A program made the translations under genes and the position numbers. The notes under the pieces are model-generated. The model made no database searches. It saw only the letters and a program-made list of their open reading frames with translations, and was not told the DNA's origin. Positions 27,041 to 38,339 of a stretch of DNA of 44,155 bases are shown here, piece after piece; position 1 is the first letter of the stretch; every line of letters starts with the position of its first letter. The stretch comes from Sulfuritalea sp. (GTDB lineage: Bacteria > Pseudomonadota > Gammaproteobacteria > Burkholderiales > Rhodocyclaceae). The stretch is taken from NCBI GenBank assembly GCA_016716965.1, contig JADJUP010000042.1, positions 1 through 44,155 of the forward strand, given 5' to 3'.

Positions 27041-27041
27041 A

Positions 27042-28181
27042 ATGGTACTGAGTCCCGAACAGGAACAGATCCGCGACATGCTGCGCGATTTCGCGCGCGA
27101 GCAACTGGCGCCGAAGGCCGCCGCGTGGGACAGGACGTCCCACTTCCCGCGCGAGGAATTGCGCGCACTGGGCGAACTCGGCTGCTGCGGCATGGTGGTG
27201 CCGGAAGAGTGGGGCGGTGCGGGGCTCGACTATGTTTCGCTGGCGCTGGCCCTCGAAGAAATCGCCGCCGGCGACGGCGCCGTGTCCACCATCATCAGCG
27301 TGCAGAACTCGGTGGTCTGCGGCCCGATCAATGCCTTCGGCAGCGACGCGCAGAAAGAGAAATACCTGAAGAAGCTGGCGACCGGCGAATGGCTGGGCTG
27401 CTTTTGCCTGACCGAGCCGCATGTCGGCTCCGACGCCGCGGCGATCCGCACGAAAGCCGTGCGCGATGGTGACCACTGGGTCCTGAACGGCGTCAAGCAG
27501 TTCATCACCACCGGCAAGAACGCCAATGTCGCCGTGGTCTTCGCCGTGACCGATCCGGGCGCCGGCAAGAAGGGCATCTCGGCCTTCATCGTGCCCGCCG
27601 ACACGCCCGGCTACATCGTCGCCCGCGTCGAGGAAAAGCTCGGCCAGCACGCCTCGGATACGGCGCAGATCCTGTTCGAGAACTGCCGCATTCCGGCCGA
27701 AAACCTGCTCGGCGCGGAAGGGCAGGGCTACCGCATCGCCCTCTCCAACCTCGAAGGCGGCCGCATCGGCATCTCGGCGCAGGCGGTGGGCATGGCGCGC
27801 GCGGCCTTCGAGGCGGCGCTGCATTACTCGCAAGAGCGCGAGAGTTTCGGCAAGCCGATCTTCGAGCATCAGGCCGTGAACTTCCGGCTGGCCGACATGG
27901 CGACCCAGATCGAAGTGGCGCGGCAGATGGTGCATCACGCCGCGAGCTTGCGCGATGCCGGACGGCCCTGCCTCAAGGAAGCCTCGATGGCCAAGCTGTT
28001 CGCTTCCGAAATGGCCGAGAAGGTCTGCTCCGACGCGATCCAGATCCATGGCGGCTACGGCTACGTCAGCGATTTCCCGGTCGAGCGCATCTACCGCGAC
28101 GTGCGCGTCTGCCAGATCTACGAAGGCGCGTCGGACATCCAGCGGCTGGTGATCGGAAGGTCGCTGGACGGTGCATCATGA
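27042..28181 (+). CDS. Short/branched-chain acyl-CoA dehydrogenase
   Basis: A 379-residue FAD acyl-CoA dehydrogenase with the usual C-terminal catalytic Glu in QIYEGASDIQRLVIGR, unlike the liuA protein. FCLTEPHVGSDAAAI and KQFITTGKNAN are the flavin motifs, and QIHGGYGYVSDFPVERIYRD is well kept. Butyryl-CoA or 2-methylbutyryl-CoA are likely substrates, so it would serve isoleucine/valine or short fatty acids beside the leucine route. The operon appears to end here; an accessory TA pair follows. Confidence 0.9.
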   Translation: MVLSPEQEQIRDMLRDFAREQLAPKAAAWDRTSHFPREELRALGELGCCGMVVPEEWGGAGLDYVSLALALEEIAAGDGAVSTIISVQNSVVCGPINAFGSDAQKEKYLKKLATGEWLGCFCLTEPHVGSDAAAIRTKAVRDGDHWVLNGVKQFITTGKNANVAVVFAVTDPGAGKKGISAFIVPADTPGYIVARVEEKLGQHASDTAQILFENCRIPAENLLGAEGQGYRIALSNLEGGRIGISAQAVGMARAAFEAALHYSQERESFGKPIFEHQAVNFRLADMATQIEVARQMVHHAASLRDAGRPCLKEASMAKLFASEMAEKVCSDAIQIHGGYGYVSDFPVERIYRDVRVCQIYEGASDIQRLVIGRSLDGAS

Positions 28182-28211
28182 ACGACATCATTTGGTGCTA
28201 TATTTGATGCA
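28172..28211. promoter_or_regulatory. Candidate operator/promoter of the vapBC pair
   Basis: TGCATCA (28172-28178) and TGATGCA (28205-28211) form an inverted repeat around AT-rich sequence with a TATATT (28199-28204) that could be a -10 box. It ends 23 bases before the antitoxin ATG. VapBC complexes usually bind such repeats for autoregulation; here it is inferred from position. The left arm overlaps the end of the dehydrogenase gene. Confidence 0.5.
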
Positions 28212-28234
28212 TCCGTAACGCCCTGGAGAATCCG

Positions 28235-28489
28235 ATGAGAACCACAGTCACCCTGGATGACGATCTGCTGGCTGACGTCGAACAGTTGAGCGGCATTCGC
28301 GACCGCTCCCGGCTGCTGCGCGAAGCCTTGCTGGAAATGCGGCATCGTCTCGCCTCCCAGCGGCTGGCGTTGCTCGCCGGTACCGAGCCCGATGTCGTTG
28401 CATCGCCACGTCGCCGACCGCCTCATTTCGTATCGGAGCCGGAGGCGACACCCTATCGGGCCAAAAAGCGCTCGAAGGCGAACCCGTGA
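28235..28489 (+). CDS. vapB: VapB-family antitoxin
   Basis: An 84-residue small protein beginning MRTTVTLDDDLLADVEQLSG, a ribbon-helix-helix/VapB-type DNA-binding start, followed by a helix (RDRSRLLREALLEMRHRLAS) and a basic, proline-rich disordered tail suited to wrapping the toxin. The ATG follows CTGGAGAA. Its stop overlaps the toxin start (GTGA), the usual TA arrangement. Confidence 0.8.
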   Translation: MRTTVTLDDDLLADVEQLSGIRDRSRLLREALLEMRHRLASQRLALLAGTEPDVVASPRRRPPHFVSEPEATPYRAKKRSKANP

Positions 28490-28848
28490 GAGTCCTTGCC
28501 GATACGTCGGTATGGGTGGACTATCTGCGCCACAAGAATGCACCCATCCTCGATCCCCTGAATCTGGGCGACGTCGTGATGCACGACTACGTGATCGGCG
28601 AAATGGCACTGGGTGGCCTCAGCCAGGCCAAACTCGCGATGTTCAGCCAGATGCGTCGCTGCCGCTGCGCCAGCCACGACGAAGTGATGCATCTGATCGC
28701 CGAGCGCCATCTGGCCGGCCGCGGCCTCGGTTACGTCGACAGCCATCTGCTCGCTGCAGCCCTGATCGATCGCCTGCAGTTGTGGACGCTGGACAAGGCC
28801 CTGCAACAGGTGGCAAATGAATTCGGCTGCGGTCTGGCGGTGCACTGA
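28486..28848 (+). CDS. vapC: VapC-family PIN-domain toxin
   Basis: A 120-residue PIN ribonuclease with the full acidic set: Asp6 (VLADTSVWVDYL), Glu39 (VIGEMALG), Asp85 (GYVDSHLLAAA) and Asp103 (LWTLDKAL). It starts with GTG overlapping the vapB stop. VapC toxins cut tRNA or rRNA; the target is not predictable. The pair sits between operon blocks of the catabolic cluster and looks like an accessory insertion. Confidence 0.85.
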   Translation: MRVLADTSVWVDYLRHKNAPILDPLNLGDVVMHDYVIGEMALGGLSQAKLAMFSQMRRCRCASHDEVMHLIAERHLAGRGLGYVDSHLLAAALIDRLQLWTLDKALQQVANEFGCGLAVH

Positions 28849-28878
28849 GATTGCGCTGAGCACACCAAAGGAAAATCC

Positions 28879-29529
28879 ATGGCCGAATACATCCTGCATT
28901 GCTTCGCCCAGTCCGGCAACGCCTACAAGCCGGCGCTGATGCTGGCCGTGTCGGGCGCCGACTGGGAGCCGCGCTTCGTGGATTTCTTCAAGGGCGCGAC
29001 CAAGACGCCGGAGTACCGCGCGCTCAATGTCATGGGCGAGGTGCCGCTGCTCGAGCATCGCGGCCGCATCCTGTCGCAATCCGGCGTGATCCTCGATTAC
29101 CTGGCCGAAACGCTCGGCAGGTTCGGCCCGCAGGACAACGACGAGCGGCGCGAGATACTGCGCTGGACCCTGTTCGACAACCACAAGTTCACCAGCTATA
29201 CGGCGACGCTGCGCTACCTGCGCAACTTTGTGCCGGGTACCGATCCCGCCGTGATTGCGATGTTCCGCACGCGCGCCGAAGCCGCGTGGAAAGTGCTCGA
29301 CGCCCACCTCGCCGGCCGCGAATGGGTGGTCGGTCGCCGTACCACCATCGCCGACTTTTCATTGGCCGGCTATGTGTTCTGGCCCGAAGAGATCGGCGTG
29401 GACTGGAACGACTACCCGAACCTGCGCGACTGGGCGGCGCGCATCGCGGCGCTGCCCGGCTGGCGGCATCCCTACCAACTGATGCCCGGCCATCCGATGG
29501 AAGGATGGGGGCGCAAGGAGCCGGCATGA
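28879..29529 (+). CDS. Glutathione S-transferase family protein
   Basis: A 216-residue GST: an N-terminal thioredoxin-like domain (YILHCFAQSGNAYKPALML, with the glutathione-site motif GEVPLLEHRGRILSQSGVILDYL) and a C-terminal helical domain ending in TTIADFSLAGYVFWPEE. It overlaps the following DsbA-like gene by four bases (ATGA), so the pair is translationally coupled. It may handle reactive enoyl-CoA or aromatic intermediates with glutathione; the substrate is unknown. Confidence 0.85.
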   Translation: MAEYILHCFAQSGNAYKPALMLAVSGADWEPRFVDFFKGATKTPEYRALNVMGEVPLLEHRGRILSQSGVILDYLAETLGRFGPQDNDERREILRWTLFDNHKFTSYTATLRYLRNFVPGTDPAVIAMFRTRAEAAWKVLDAHLAGREWVVGRRTTIADFSLAGYVFWPEEIGVDWNDYPNLRDWAARIAALPGWRHPYQLMPGHPMEGWGRKEPA

Positions 29530-30128
29530 GCGAACCGATTACCTTCTACTTCGATTTTTCATCGCCTTACTCCTACCTCGCCAGCGAACGCATCGACGAG
29601 CTCGCGGCGAAGCACGGACGCAAAGTGAGGTGGCGGCCGATGATGCTCGGCGCGGCCTTCAAGGCCTCGGGCATGCCGCTGCTGGTCACCATCCCGCTCA
29701 AAGGCGACTACAGCAAGCGCGATTTCGACCGCTCGGCGCGCTTCCTCGGCATCCCCTATACGTTCCCGCCGAAGTTCCCGATCGCCACGCTGGCCGCGGC
29801 GCGCGGCTACTACTGGCTGCACGGGCAGGACTGCGCCAAGGCGCGCGAATTCGCCCATGCGGTATTCCGCGCCTACTGGGTCGACAGCCGCGACATCGGC
29901 GAAACCCCGGTGGTGCTCGACATCGCCGGCCAGCTCGGCATCGACCGCGATGCCTTCGCCGCGGCGATCGCCACGCCGGAGATCAAGGATCGCGTCAAGC
30001 AGGAAACCGATGCGGCGATTGCCCAGGGCATGTTCGGCGCACCCTATTTCATGGTGGACGGCGAGCCCTTCTGGGGCGCCGACCGCCTGCCGCAAATCGA
30101 CAAGTGGCTGGAGACCGGCGGTTTCTGA
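29526..30128 (+). CDS. DsbA-like protein, 2-hydroxychromene-2-carboxylate isomerase family
   Basis: A 200-residue kappa-GST/DsbA-fold protein. The active-site loop is FDFSSPYSYLASERI, with Ser where disulfide oxidoreductases have Cys, and the C-terminal GMFGAPYFMVDGEPFWGADRLPQ motif is typical. Family members isomerise hydroxychromene carboxylate with glutathione, but many are of unknown function; nothing nearby indicates naphthalene degradation. Coupled to the GST gene upstream. Confidence 0.82.
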   Translation: MSEPITFYFDFSSPYSYLASERIDELAAKHGRKVRWRPMMLGAAFKASGMPLLVTIPLKGDYSKRDFDRSARFLGIPYTFPPKFPIATLAAARGYYWLHGQDCAKAREFAHAVFRAYWVDSRDIGETPVVLDIAGQLGIDRDAFAAAIATPEIKDRVKQETDAAIAQGMFGAPYFMVDGEPFWGADRLPQIDKWLETGGF

Positions 30129-30151
30129 CGCCGCGCCCGGAGGATTTCGTC

Positions 30152-30460
30152 ATGCTCGAACTCAGGCCGAACTGCGAACACTGCAACAAGCCGCTGCCGC
30201 CGGCGGCGCAGGACGCGCGCATCTGTTCCTACGAATGCACCTTCTGCGCCGAATGTGTGGACACGATCCTCGGCAACGTCTGTCCCAACTGCGGCGGCGG
30301 CTTCGTGCCGCGCCCGGTGAGGCCGGCGCACAACTGGAAGAACGACAATTTTCTGGGCAAGGATCCGGCGAGCACGGTGGTCAAACACCGGCCGGTGGAT
30401 CCTCAGGCGCATGCGCGCTTCGCCGAGTCGATCAGGGGGCTTGCGCCGGAAGCACGATAG
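30152..30460 (+). CDS. DUF1272-family zinc-binding protein
   Basis: A 102-residue protein with Cys motifs CEHCNKPLP, CSYECTFCAECV and CPNCGGGFVPRP in the first 55 residues, which form a probable zinc-binding fold, and a charged C-terminal tail. It has an AGGAT-type site before ATG 30152. It is often found near catabolic genes; function unknown. A hairpin without a T-run (GAGGGGC 30474-30480 with GCCCCTC 30487-30493) lies between it and liuB. Confidence 0.75.
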   Translation: MLELRPNCEHCNKPLPPAAQDARICSYECTFCAECVDTILGNVCPNCGGGFVPRPVRPAHNWKNDNFLGKDPASTVVKHRPVDPQAHARFAESIRGLAPEAR

Positions 30461-30544
30461 GTTCGAATACAGGGAGGGGCCCGCAAGCCCCTCGCAACGG
30501 CGGTGCGACCACGCATCGCGGTGGTTGAAAACGGAGGATTCCGA

Positions 30545-32152
<1,608 letters not shown>

Positions 32153-32154
32153 AA

Positions 32155-32199
32155 CCACAGAGGGGGGGGGGGGGGGGGGGCGGTTCTTGCCCTCTGTGG
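32155..32199 (+). repeat. 19-base G tract inside an inverted repeat, between liuB and liuC
   Basis: A run of 19 G (32162-32180) starts inside the left arm of an inverted repeat: CCACAGAGGG (32155-32164) and CCCTCTGTGG (32190-32199). It begins two bases after the liuB stop and ends 17 bases before the liuC ATG. Such runs change length readily, in vivo or during sequencing. No other homopolymer like it is in the window. Confidence 0.85.
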
Positions 32200-32216
32200 C
32201 TGGAAGTGAGGTTCTC

Positions 32217-33008
32217 ATGTACAACAGCATCATTACTGAAATCGACCTCGGCGTCGGCATCATCACCCTCAACCGGCCCGAGCGGCACAATGCCTTCGAC
32301 GACGGCCTGATCGCGGAGCTTTCCGACGCGATCGACCGCATGGCGGCCGATCCGGTGGTGCGCGTGCTGGTGATCTCCAGCACCGGCAAGAGCTTCTGCG
32401 CCGGCGCCGACCTCAACTGGATGAAGCGCGCCGCCGGCTATTCGAGCGAGGAGAACCTGCGCGATTCGCGCGCGCTGGCCGACATGCTGCGGCGCCTGGC
32501 GCAATGCCCGAAGCCGACCATCGCCCGCATCCAGGGCCCGGCCTACGGCGGCGGCGTCGGCCTGGTGGCCTGCTGCGACATCGCCATCGCCACCTTCGAC
32601 GTGCAGTTCTCGCTGACCGAGGTCAAGCTCGGCATCATCCCCGCCGTGATCAGCCCGCACGTGATCGCCGCCATCGGCGAGCGTTACGCGCGGCGCTACA
32701 TGCTCACCGCGGAACGCTTCTCCGCCGCCGAGGCCTACCGCATCGGCCTGCTGCACGAGATGGTCGCCGACGAGGAATCGCTCGATGAAGCGCTGGGCGA
32801 GATCATCGACGCCCTGCTGAAGAACGGGCCGCGCGCGATCGCCGAATGCAAGCAACTGATTTCCGCCGTGGCCTGGAAGCCGCTGTCCGACGAGGTCGTC
32901 GAAGACACCGCGCAGCGCATCACGCGCCTGCGCGCCAGTGAGGAAGGCCGCGAAGGCATGACGGCATTTCTGGAGAAGCGCAAGCCGAGCTGGATACAAG
33001 GTAACTGA
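32217..33008 (+). CDS. liuC: Methylglutaconyl-CoA hydratase (crotonase family)
   Basis: A 263-residue enoyl-CoA hydratase-type enzyme, predicted to hydrate 3-methylglutaconyl-CoA to HMG-CoA. LNRPERHNAFDDGLIAEL, GKSFCAGADLNWMKRAAGYS (a motif common in LiuC proteins) and IQGPAYGGGVGLVACCDIAI with FSLTEVKLGIIPAVISPHVI are seen. It starts at ATG 32217 behind GTGAGG, just past the G tract. Position between the carboxylase subunits supports the pathway role. Confidence 0.87.
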   Translation: MYNSIITEIDLGVGIITLNRPERHNAFDDGLIAELSDAIDRMAADPVVRVLVISSTGKSFCAGADLNWMKRAAGYSSEENLRDSRALADMLRRLAQCPKPTIARIQGPAYGGGVGLVACCDIAIATFDVQFSLTEVKLGIIPAVISPHVIAAIGERYARRYMLTAERFSAAEAYRIGLLHEMVADEESLDEALGEIIDALLKNGPRAIAECKQLISAVAWKPLSDEVVEDTAQRITRLRASEEGREGMTAFLEKRKPSWIQGN

Positions 33009-33070
33009 ACTCGGCCTGACGAGCTTAAAACTTATACAATCGGACGAAATAAACGCCAATTAGTATAGAT

Positions 33071-34294
33071 ATGTATCCGCGACAACTCTCCATCGCCTTG
33101 TCACGCATGGCTGCGCAGTTCCCGGTCGTGCTGATCACCGGACCGCGTCAATCAGGCAAGACCACGCTGGCAAGGGCACAGTTTCCAGACAAGCCCTACG
33201 TCAGCCTCGAAGACCCGGTCGAACGGGCCTTCGCGGAGGAAGATCCGCGCGGATTCCTGGCGCGCTTTCCGGCGGGTGCCGTATTTGACGAAGCCCAGCG
33301 CTGGCCCGACTTGTTCTCGCATTTGCAGGGGATGGTGGATCAGGACCGGACGCCGGGACGCTTTGTTCTCACCGGCTCGCAACAGTTCGGCCTGCTCGCC
33401 GGGATCACCCAGTCACTCGCGGGACGGGTGGGTGTTACCCATCTGCTGCCCCTGGCGCTTGGTGAACTGCCAGCGGCGACGCTGCGCAAGCCCAATCCGG
33501 ATGGACTGATGCAGCGTGGCGGCTACCCGGCGCTTCATGCCGAGGAAATGAACCCCACGGACTGGTTCGCCAGCTACGTGGCGACGTATATCGAGCGCGA
33601 CGTCAGGCAGGTCTTGCGCATCCGCGACCTGTCGAGCTTTCAGCGCTTTCTGCGCCTGTGCGCCGGCCGCGCGGGGCAACTGCTCAATCTCAACGCGCTC
33701 GGCGAAGAAGCCGGCATTGCGCACAGCACCGCGCGGGCCTGGCTTTCGCTGCTCGAAGCCAGCTACCTCGTTTTCCAGCTTCCTCCCTACCACCGCAACT
33801 TTGGCAAGCGGCTGGTCAAAACTCCTAAACTGTATTTCACCGATACCGGCCTCGCCGCTTGGCTGCTCGGGCTGCGCGCAGCCGACCAGCTCGCGCTGCA
33901 TCCGATGCGCGGCGCCCTGTTCGAGAATTTCATCGTCGGCGAATTTCTCAAGGCGCGCTACAACGCCGGCCAGCCGGCCGACCTGTATTTCTGGCGCGAC
34001 AACAACGGCCTCGAAGCGGATCTGCTGTTCGAGGACGGCGATCGACTGCAAACCGTCGAAATCAAATCCGGTGCCACCGTCACCGCCGACACGATACGTG
34101 CCGGGCAAAAGAGCAATCGATTCGCCTCGGAGGAAAGCCGGGAACCCTGGCTGATCCATGCCGGGGTGGATACCTACAGTCGCAGCGGCGTGCGCGCCAT
34201 CGGCTGGCGCGATCTGCCGGGGGTGCTGGCGGCATTTAACTCCAGCGCGGGCGCCGTCCCGCCAGCGCCGACTTTTCACAACAGCGATTCTTGA
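33071..34294 (+). CDS. AAA-type ATPase with DUF4143 C-terminal domain
   Basis: A 407-residue protein: Walker A LITGPRQSGKTTLARAQF (about residues 21-38), Walker B-like GAVFDEAQRWPDLF, sensor FVLTGSQQF, then a DUF4143 region (ENFIVGEFLKARYNAGQPAD, FWRDNNGLEADLLFED, VEIKSGATVT) that resembles a restriction-endonuclease-like fold. Widespread in mobile or defence-type gene pools; function unproven. It has AT-rich upstream sequence (33,020-33,070) unlike the operon around it and is the first of two genes splitting liuC from liuD. Confidence 0.85.
   Translation: MYPRQLSIALSRMAAQFPVVLITGPRQSGKTTLARAQFPDKPYVSLEDPVERAFAEEDPRGFLARFPAGAVFDEAQRWPDLFSHLQGMVDQDRTPGRFVLTGSQQFGLLAGITQSLAGRVGVTHLLPLALGELPAATLRKPNPDGLMQRGGYPALHAEEMNPTDWFASYVATYIERDVRQVLRIRDLSSFQRFLRLCAGRAGQLLNLNALGEEAGIAHSTARAWLSLLEASYLVFQLPPYHRNFGKRLVKTPKLYFTDTGLAAWLLGLRAADQLALHPMRGALFENFIVGEFLKARYNAGQPADLYFWRDNNGLEADLLFEDGDRLQTVEIKSGATVTADTIRAGQKSNRFASEESREPWLIHAGVDTYSRSGVRAIGWRDLPGVLAAFNSSAGAVPPAPTFHNSDS
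34257..34278 (-). repeat. 22-base direct repeat (copy 1) containing the dispersed repeat core
   Basis: Contains GCCAGCGCCGACTT (34261-34274). All 22 bases are identical to 35151-35172. It overlaps the last codons of the ATPase gene (residues PPAPTF) just before the NYN gene. Confidence 0.85.
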
Positions 34295-34305
34295 ACAAAG
34301 GGATC

Positions 34306-35115
34306 ATGATGGTATCGCCACGACTGATCGCAAAAATCGAATCCGAGGAACCCAGCCTTCGTCTGGCAGTTCTGATTGATGCGGACAATGCGCAGGCCGC
34401 AGTCATCGAAGGCCTGCTCGCCGAGATTGCCCGTTTCGGGGAAGCCACGGTAAAGCGCATCTACGGCGATTTCACCTCATCGGCAAGCGGGTCATGGAAG
34501 AAGGTGCTACAGCTACACGCGATCAAACCCGTGCAGCAATTCGCCTACACCACAGGGAAGAACGCAACCGACAGCACCTTGATCATCGATGCCATGGATT
34601 TGCTCTATACCCGGAAATTCGATGGCTTTTGCCTAGTGACCAGCGACAGCGACTTCACCGGCTTGGCGATGCGCTTGCGGGAGGAGGGCCTTACCGTCCT
34701 GGGTTTCGGTGAAAAGAAAACGCCCGATGCCTTTCGCAATGCCTGCCACAAGTTCGTATTTACCGAAGTGCTCCGCCGGGTTCAGGCGCCGGAAATCACA
34801 AGCACCATTCCCTCCAGCCAGGACGACACAAAGCCAGTCCCACCACAGCCTCCCGCAGAGATGGGCGAGGTGAAACCCGACTTCCCGACCAAGTTTCTTC
34901 TGGCCGCCCTCGAACAGTCCATCGACGACGCAGGATGGGCAAATCTCGGCACCTTCGGCAGTTACCTGACCAAACTGAAATCAGACTTCGACTCAAGAAA
35001 CTACGGCTACAAGAAGCTTTCCGATCTCGTCAGGGCAAAGACCGATCTGTTCGCAACCGAGGAACGATCAGTCCCTGGCTCCGAATACAAAGTTCTTTAC
35101 ATCCGGGCGAAATAG
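34306..35115 (+). CDS. NYN-domain (LabA/PIN-like) ribonuclease with OST-HTH/LOTUS domain
   Basis: About 269 residues. The N-terminal half (roughly 15-150) is a NYN domain with the acidic positions LAVLIDADNAQ, DSTLIIDAMDLLY and FCLVTSDSDFTGLAMRL, a PIN-like RNase site. A proline-rich linker follows, then a C-terminal OST-HTH (LOTUS-like) RNA-binding region (LLAALEQSIDDAGWANLGTF, DFDSRNYGYKKLSDLVRAK). ATG 34306 or 34309 follows AAAGGGA. Probably an RNA-processing or RNA-silencing protein; target unknown. It is flanked by identical 22-base repeats 894 bases apart, as if it were a unit of insertion. Confidence 0.82.
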   Translation: MMVSPRLIAKIESEEPSLRLAVLIDADNAQAAVIEGLLAEIARFGEATVKRIYGDFTSSASGSWKKVLQLHAIKPVQQFAYTTGKNATDSTLIIDAMDLLYTRKFDGFCLVTSDSDFTGLAMRLREEGLTVLGFGEKKTPDAFRNACHKFVFTEVLRRVQAPEITSTIPSSQDDTKPVPPQPPAEMGEVKPDFPTKFLLAALEQSIDDAGWANLGTFGSYLTKLKSDFDSRNYGYKKLSDLVRAKTDLFATEERSVPGSEYKVLYIRAK

Positions 35116-35150
35116 TTCTCCCCGCACCGGACACCATGCCGGGCATTTGA

Positions 35151-35172
35151 TCCCGCCAGCGCCGACTTTTCA
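35151..35172 (-). repeat. 22-base direct repeat (copy 2) containing the dispersed repeat core
   Basis: Identical to 34257-34278; core at 35155-35168. It lies between the NYN gene stop and the liuD ribosome site. Confidence 0.85.
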
Positions 35173-35189
35173 ATAGGAATCCGCACCTT

Positions 35190-37193
<2,004 letters not shown>

Positions 37194-37206
37194 TCTTCAA
37201 GCACAC

Positions 37207-38133
37207 ATGACCCTCCCCAGCAAAGTACGCATCGTCGAAGTCGGCCCGCGCGACGGCCTGCAGAACGAGAAGAAGCCCGTCTCCACCGCGATCAAGGTCG
37301 AACTGATCCGCCGCCTCGGCGCCGCGGGCTTGCGCAGCATCGAGGCCACTTCCTTCGTCTCGCCCAAGTGGGTGCCGCAGATGGCCGACAACGCAGAGGT
37401 GTTCGCGGCGATCGAGAAGTTGCCCGACGTCACCTACCCGGTGCTGACGCCGAACTTGAAGGGCTTCGAGGCCGCACTGGCGGCCGGTGCGAAGGAAGTC
37501 GCGGTATTCGGCGCCGCGTCCGAATCCTTCTCGCAGAAGAACATCAACTGTTCGATCGCCGAATCGCTCGACCGCTTCCGCCCCATCGTCGAGGCCGCCA
37601 AGGCCGCCGACGTCAAGGTGCGCGGCTACGTCTCCTGCGTGCTGGGCTGCCCCTACGAGGGCGAGATCATGCCGCTGGCTGTGGCCGACGTGGCCAAGGC
37701 GCTGATCGAAATGGGCTGCTACGAAGTCAGCCTCGGCGACACCATCGGCGCCGGTACGCCGGAACGCACCAAGGACATGATCGAGGCCGTGGCGCGGCGC
37801 ATTCCGCTGAAAAAGATCGCCGGCCATTTCCACGATACCTATGGCATGGCGACCGCCAACATCTACGCCTCGCTGCAAATGGGCATCGGCATCTTCGACA
37901 GTTCGATCGCCGGCCTCGGCGGCTGCCCCTATGCCGCCGGTGCCTCGGGCAACGTCGCCACCGAGGACGTGGTCTGGCTGCTGCAGGGGCTGGGCATCGA
38001 CACCGGCATCGACCTCGACGCGCTGGTCGACACCGGCGCCTGGATCTCCAAGCAACTGAAGCGCGAGACGGCCTCCCGCGTGGCGCGCGCCATCGTCGCC
38101 CGGCGCGCCAAGGCCGTGGCTGCGGCCGAGTGA
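37207..38133 (+). CDS. liuE: Hydroxymethylglutaryl-CoA lyase
   Basis: A 308-residue TIM-barrel lyase splitting HMG-CoA into acetyl-CoA and acetoacetate. VGPRDGLQNEKKPV holds the catalytic and metal residues, HFHDTYGMATANIYA the metal histidines, and GLGGCPYAAGASGNVATEDV the essential Cys loop. It is the last enzyme of leucine degradation. Its stop overlaps the start of the DUF1289 gene. Confidence 0.94.
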   Translation: MTLPSKVRIVEVGPRDGLQNEKKPVSTAIKVELIRRLGAAGLRSIEATSFVSPKWVPQMADNAEVFAAIEKLPDVTYPVLTPNLKGFEAALAAGAKEVAVFGAASESFSQKNINCSIAESLDRFRPIVEAAKAADVKVRGYVSCVLGCPYEGEIMPLAVADVAKALIEMGCYEVSLGDTIGAGTPERTKDMIEAVARRIPLKKIAGHFHDTYGMATANIYASLQMGIGIFDSSIAGLGGCPYAAGASGNVATEDVVWLLQGLGIDTGIDLDALVDTGAWISKQLKRETASRVARAIVARRAKAVAAAE

Positions 38134-38339
38134 AACGCCGCGTTGCCGGCGGCACGGTCGAGTCGCCCTGCATCAACATCTGCAAGATGGAAGCCGGCCT
38201 GTGCATCGGTTGCCAGCGCAGCCTCGACGAAATCACGCGCTGGGCCAATGTCGATGACGACGGCAAGCGCCTGATCCTGGCCGCCGTGGCGCAGCGCAGA
38301 AGCAGCGCCGGCAAAAAGCCGACCGATGCAGCTGCCTGA
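38130..38339 (+). CDS. DUF1289-family small Cys protein
   Basis: A 69-residue protein with VESPCINICKMEAGLCIGCQRSLDEITRWANV, the four-Cys pattern of DUF1289 (C, C, C, C within about 16 residues), probably a small metal-binding fold. It starts with GTG overlapping the liuE stop (GTGA) and overlaps the next gene by 14 bases. Often found next to unrelated metabolic genes; role unknown. Confidence 0.8.
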   Translation: MKRRVAGGTVESPCINICKMEAGLCIGCQRSLDEITRWANVDDDGKRLILAAVAQRRSSAGKKPTDAAA

